From: Herbiconiux ginsengi
Lineage (GTDB): Bacteria; Actinomycetota; Actinomycetes; Actinomycetales; Microbacteriaceae
Reading direction: 5' to 3'
Assembly (NCBI RefSeq): GCF_900107435.1
Contig: NZ_FNPZ01000005.1
Coordinates: 124,001-188,000 of the forward strand
Length of the DNA: 64,000 bases
Of the stretch, positions 61,505 to 64,000 are shown piece after piece. A program made the position numbers and the translations under genes. The notes below the pieces were generated by a model. It ran no database searches, had not been told where the DNA came from, and saw nothing but the letters and a program-made list of their open reading frames with translations. The first letter of the stretch is position 1; each line of letters starts with the position of its first letter.

Positions 61505-62842
61505 ATGTACGCACTGCAGGTCTGGGGAATCCTCTCGAGCGCGTGGGTGCGCCTACCGGAAACCGAACCGGATGAGAAAGCAAATGAGGAACAGTCGCGC
61601 GGCGATGTCACAGGCGGGTCTGAGCTGAGCGCCTTGCCTCTGCGGCGGTACGATGCCCGGGTGGCGTCCGAGTCCAAACTGAACTACACCCCCGATGTTG
61701 AAGCGATGACCACGCTCATCGTCGAGAAGGTGTGGAACGAGTACCCCGGATACTCTTCTGAGTTCTTTCAGCAGACGGATTTGATCCCCTCCACGAGGGC
61801 AAATCTGAACTTGGCGTTGCGTGTGCTGCGGGATGGGAAGGTCCCCACCTATGAGGACCTCTCCCACGCCCGCAGCGTCGGGGCAATTAGGGCGCGCCAG
61901 CTGGTGCCGCTGGAATCAGTCATCCAAGCCTTCCGGCTCACGGAACGGGTGCTGATGTTGGACTTGTTCGCGGACACGCGCGAGTTGGTCGATTTCCGGG
62001 CCGGGACAGTCGCTGATCTTCTGACCTCCACTTTTGATGCGCTCACACAACAGATAATCAATTCGTACCGCGAAACGTTCACCGCTGCCGAAGAGGCCCT
62101 GCGATCAGCGGAGAACCAACTGGTATCGACCGTCGCGAGCGGCCTGACCCTGAACGACGTCGAGATGGAAGACTGGCGACGGCTGCTCTCCGTAGACGTG
62201 GAGACCCCCGTCGTGTCGATCGCGATCTTATGGCCACCGGGGGTTGACCAGCTGGAAACGCAACGCGCACTGCGACGGCTCAAAACCCGGCTTGAACTGA
62301 CCAATCATGCACGGGTGCTCACCGGCAACGTGGCAGACGCAACCCTTGTGCTCGTCGTCGCAGCGGAGGAAGCAGATCAGGGGGACGCCGCTCTGAGAGC
62401 GGCGATCGAGGCGGCCAGGATTCCTGATGGGTGCGCGGTGGGAGTAGGGCAGCCAGCGCAGAACCTTCGCACCGCCAGCGCCGGCTGCCAACAATCCATC
62501 GATGCGGCAAAGGTTGCCGAGACCCGGCCCGCCGAGCGCGTTGCTTTCTACCATGAGGTGCTCATCGAACAGCTGCTGCGGGCACGGCCGCACATGAGCA
62601 ACCTCCTCGCGGCATCCCGGCTCAACGGTTTGGACAGCAACCCGCAGCTTCGAGAGACGCTCGTGTCCCTCATTGACAACAATCTCTCCCAAGCCAAGGT
62701 CGCCAGGCAGCTGTATGTGCACATCAATACTGTCGCGAACCGGGTGCGGCGAATACACGAGCTCACCGGGTTCGACCCGCTGAACCTCACAGACCTGATT
62801 GAGATGGCCGTCGCTCTCCGCTGGGAAAAACTTCAGGACTGA
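61505..62842 (+). CDS. PucR/CdaR-family transcriptional regulator
   Basis: Up to 445 residues. GGDEF-like middle region (VSIAILWPPGVDQLETQRAL) and C-terminal PucR helix-turn-helix with LIDNNLSQAKVARQLYVHINTVANRVRRI and TGFDPLNLTDL. The start is unsure: ATG 61505 is weak, and GTG 61661 would give about 393 residues beginning ASESKLNY. PucR-type proteins activate catabolic genes in response to substrate, often in purine or amine metabolism. Follows the monooxygenase gene by 45 bases. Confidence 0.88.
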   Translation: MYALQVWGILSSAWVRLPETEPDEKANEEQSRGDVTGGSELSALPLRRYDARVASESKLNYTPDVEAMTTLIVEKVWNEYPGYSSEFFQQTDLIPSTRANLNLALRVLRDGKVPTYEDLSHARSVGAIRARQLVPLESVIQAFRLTERVLMLDLFADTRELVDFRAGTVADLLTSTFDALTQQIINSYRETFTAAEEALRSAENQLVSTVASGLTLNDVEMEDWRRLLSVDVETPVVSIAILWPPGVDQLETQRALRRLKTRLELTNHARVLTGNVADATLVLVVAAEEADQGDAALRAAIEAARIPDGCAVGVGQPAQNLRTASAGCQQSIDAAKVAETRPAERVAFYHEVLIEQLLRARPHMSNLLAASRLNGLDSNPQLRETLVSLIDNNLSQAKVARQLYVHINTVANRVRRIHELTGFDPLNLTDLIEMAVALRWEKLQD

Positions 62843-62863
62843 CCCTCCCCAAACTGCCTCAAA

Positions 62864-62893
62864 ACCGCCGGTCAAGACATCCAGATCGGCGGT
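62864..62893 (+). terminator. Weak hairpin after the regulator gene
   Basis: ACCGCCG and CGGCGGT, 7-bp arms with a 16-base loop and no long T tract, 22 bases after the PucR stop. Confidence 0.35.
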
Positions 62894-62939
62894 CTTCGAG
62901 CGCGCCGCCGTGCGACTCAACTCGCTTCGCCGACAGGGG

Positions 62940-62964
62940 GCAACTGTGACGATCGCACAGTTGC
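62940..62964. promoter_or_regulatory. Inverted repeat upstream of the SRPBCC/permease genes
   Basis: GCAACTGTG and CACAGTTGC, perfect 9-bp arms with 7-base spacer, in the 315-bp gap 62,843-63,157. It could be an operator or a stem in the leader. No open frame in the gap has support. Confidence 0.45.
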
Positions 62965-63157
62965 GATGCGTCATTTCGTAGGCCGTTGATCCATTCCTTG
63001 CGACCGTGGAAAGTCCCATGCTGAGACAGCCCCGGGAGCGCGGCCCGTACCCACCCGTCCCGCTCAGCCCGGTGCGAATATCACAATTTCGCTCGTTCCT
63101 GACGGCACGGTCACCTACCGCACCGCCACGGTCACGAGCTAGACGGAAGGAACTGCC

Positions 63158-63610
63158 ATGCCCCACTCATTCGCCAGCACCGTCGTCGAGGCACCACCAA
63201 ACATCGTCTGGGACTTCTTGAAGAATTTCAACGGAACTCCGGACTACCTCGCGCTCGTCGCAGGGAGCATCATCACTGATGATCAACCCGTCGACCTCCT
63301 CGGCTGTGAACGCGTCATTACCCTCACCGATGGACGCGTCGTCAAGGAAACCCTCGTCGCACGCGACGACGTCGCTCGAACCCTGACCTATCACCTGACC
63401 GAAGGGCCATTTCCCTTCTCCAACTACTACTCCACGATGCGCGTCACCCTCATCTCCGACACCGGAGGCAGCTTCGTCGACTGGAGCAGCACCTACGACA
63501 GCGACGCCGCAGACGCCGCAGCAAACAACCACCTGCTTGCCGATCAGATCTACGGCGCAGGCCTGCAGCAGGTCAAAGTCCGCTTCGCGTCAACCCGCAT
63601 CCCTCACTGA
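63158..63610 (+). CDS. SRPBCC (START/polyketide-cyclase-like) protein
   Basis: 150 residues: STVVEAPPNIVWDFLKNFNG, then VVKETLVARDDVARTLTYHL and VDWSSTYDSDA are the standard Bet v1-like fold pattern. Hydrophobic-ligand-binding; some members are cyclases or dehydratases. ATG 63158 with GGAAGG upstream. Cotranscribed with the permease gene 35 bases on. Confidence 0.85.
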   Translation: MPHSFASTVVEAPPNIVWDFLKNFNGTPDYLALVAGSIITDDQPVDLLGCERVITLTDGRVVKETLVARDDVARTLTYHLTEGPFPFSNYYSTMRVTLISDTGGSFVDWSSTYDSDAADAAANNHLLADQIYGAGLQQVKVRFASTRIPH

Positions 63611-63645
63611 ACCCAACCTCTCACGCAGGTCAAAGGAGACCGAAA

Positions 63646-64000
63646 ATGTCCACCACCCGAACAGGCGAGAACTCGCTGCCCCCACTCGTTGTCCGAGACA
63701 CCGACGACCCGGACGTCGTCGCCGACGCTGGCCGCGATGACTACGCCGAGCACGTGGTGCCCCGAACCTGGCGCATCGGGCGTGCCGGGATGGCGTTCGC
63801 CTGGTCCTCGCTGCTCACCGCGATGTTCACCGTGGTGCTCGCCGCGACTGCAGCCTCGATCGTCGGGACCGCCGATGCCATCATCGGGATCGCCCTGGCC
63901 AGTGCCACCTACGGGGTGATTAACTACTTCATGCAGAAGACTGCCACCACATCGGGACTCACCGTCGGCCTCTTCTCTCGAAGCCTCTTCGGCTACTCCG
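63646..64000 (+). CDS. NCS1-type nucleobase/cytosine permease, 3'-truncated
   Basis: First 118 residues of a membrane transporter; the gene runs off the window. AAAGGAG stands seven bases before ATG 63646. After a hydrophilic N-terminus come FAWSSLLTAMFTVVLAATA and a second helix with IIGIALASATYGVINYFM, then TSGLTVGLFSRSLFGYS, a pattern seen in NCS1 (purine/cytosine/hydantoin) transporters. Together with a PucR regulator and RutA-like enzyme this suggests a nitrogen heterocycle substrate. Confidence 0.75.
   Translation, partial: MSTTRTGENSLPPLVVRDTDDPDVVADAGRDDYAEHVVPRTWRIGRAGMAFAWSSLLTAMFTVVLAATAASIVGTADAIIGIALASATYGVINYFMQKTATTSGLTVGLFSRSLFGYS

Noticed and set aside
1-64000. tRNA, rRNA, CRISPR arrays, integrase or attachment sites
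   Set aside because: Looked for cloverleaf 3' ends, regularly spaced repeats and integrase motifs; none recognised.

Overview
This window is high-GC, densely coding DNA with many ATGA/GTGA gene overlaps. It looks like an actinomycete chromosome or large plasmid. Support comes from an F420-dependent glucose-6-phosphate dehydrogenase and several luciferase-like F420/FMN oxidoreductases, an actinobacterial-type ISL3 transposase remnant, frequent GTG starts and one leaderless-looking regulator gene. A Micrococcales/Microbacteriaceae-like host is my guess; the sequence alone does not settle it. I see no rRNA, tRNA or CRISPR.

Positions 1-44,580 form a large catabolic island for a hydrophobic, probably alicyclic (steroid- or terpenoid-like) carbon source. 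It starts with a plus-strand operon: aldehyde dehydrogenase (cut by the window start), crotonase, Ltp2-like thiolase fold protein with its DUF35 partner, CaiB-type CoA-transferase and SMP-30 lactonase. Next come two metallo-beta-lactamase-fold hydrolases (one near 7 kb, one near 32.7 kb), an acyl-CoA synthetase, four flavin monooxygenases (one clearly Baeyer-Villiger-like, two with an N-terminal SnoaL-like domain), five SDRs (one like 3alpha-hydroxysteroid dehydrogenase), a KstD-like flavoprotein, FGD plus two further LLM oxidoreductases, an HSL-type esterase, a tandem-fused CoA-transferase, four stand-alone SnoaL/NTF2-like proteins, a flavin reductase, an MFS permease and a branched-chain-amino-acid-type ABC importer with two solute-binding proteins. 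A complete proton-translocating transhydrogenase (pntAA-AB-B) is embedded in it. The inferred logic is uptake, oxidation of alcohol to ketone, ring desaturation or reduction (KstD-like, F420H2), Baeyer-Villiger oxidation (NADPH from Pnt, F420H2 from FGD), lactone opening, CoA activation and beta-oxidation/retro-aldol cleavage.

The main find is a 16-bp imperfect palindrome, consensus TCNACT-N4-AGTCRA, in nearly every promoter region between 7.4 and 44.6 kb (12 sites). The island has a single regulator gene, a TetR protein at 10,912. I infer one TetR regulon covering the whole island.

Positions 44,580-46,250 are gene-poor and look decayed. Positions 46,250-51,617 hold a peptide-type (Opp/Dpp-like) ABC importer operon with a strong sigma70-like promoter and two operator-like palindromes. 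Positions 51,857-53,211 hold a class I Fic toxin-antitoxin pair and a broken ISL3 transposase fragment, which marks a recombination-prone junction.

Positions 53,417-64,000 form a second catabolic island. A tightly overlapping minus-strand operon encodes flavin reductase, RibB, a DapA-family lyase/aldolase, zinc alcohol dehydrogenase, a GlcG/HbpS-like protein, a two-subunit GMC oxidoreductase and a sugar-phosphate-isomerase-like TIM barrel. Divergent plus-strand genes encode an FMNH2-dependent group C (RutA/SfnG-like) monooxygenase, a PucR-type activator, an SRPBCC protein and the start of an NCS1 nucleobase-type permease. The substrate is unknown; a heterocycle is the most natural guess.
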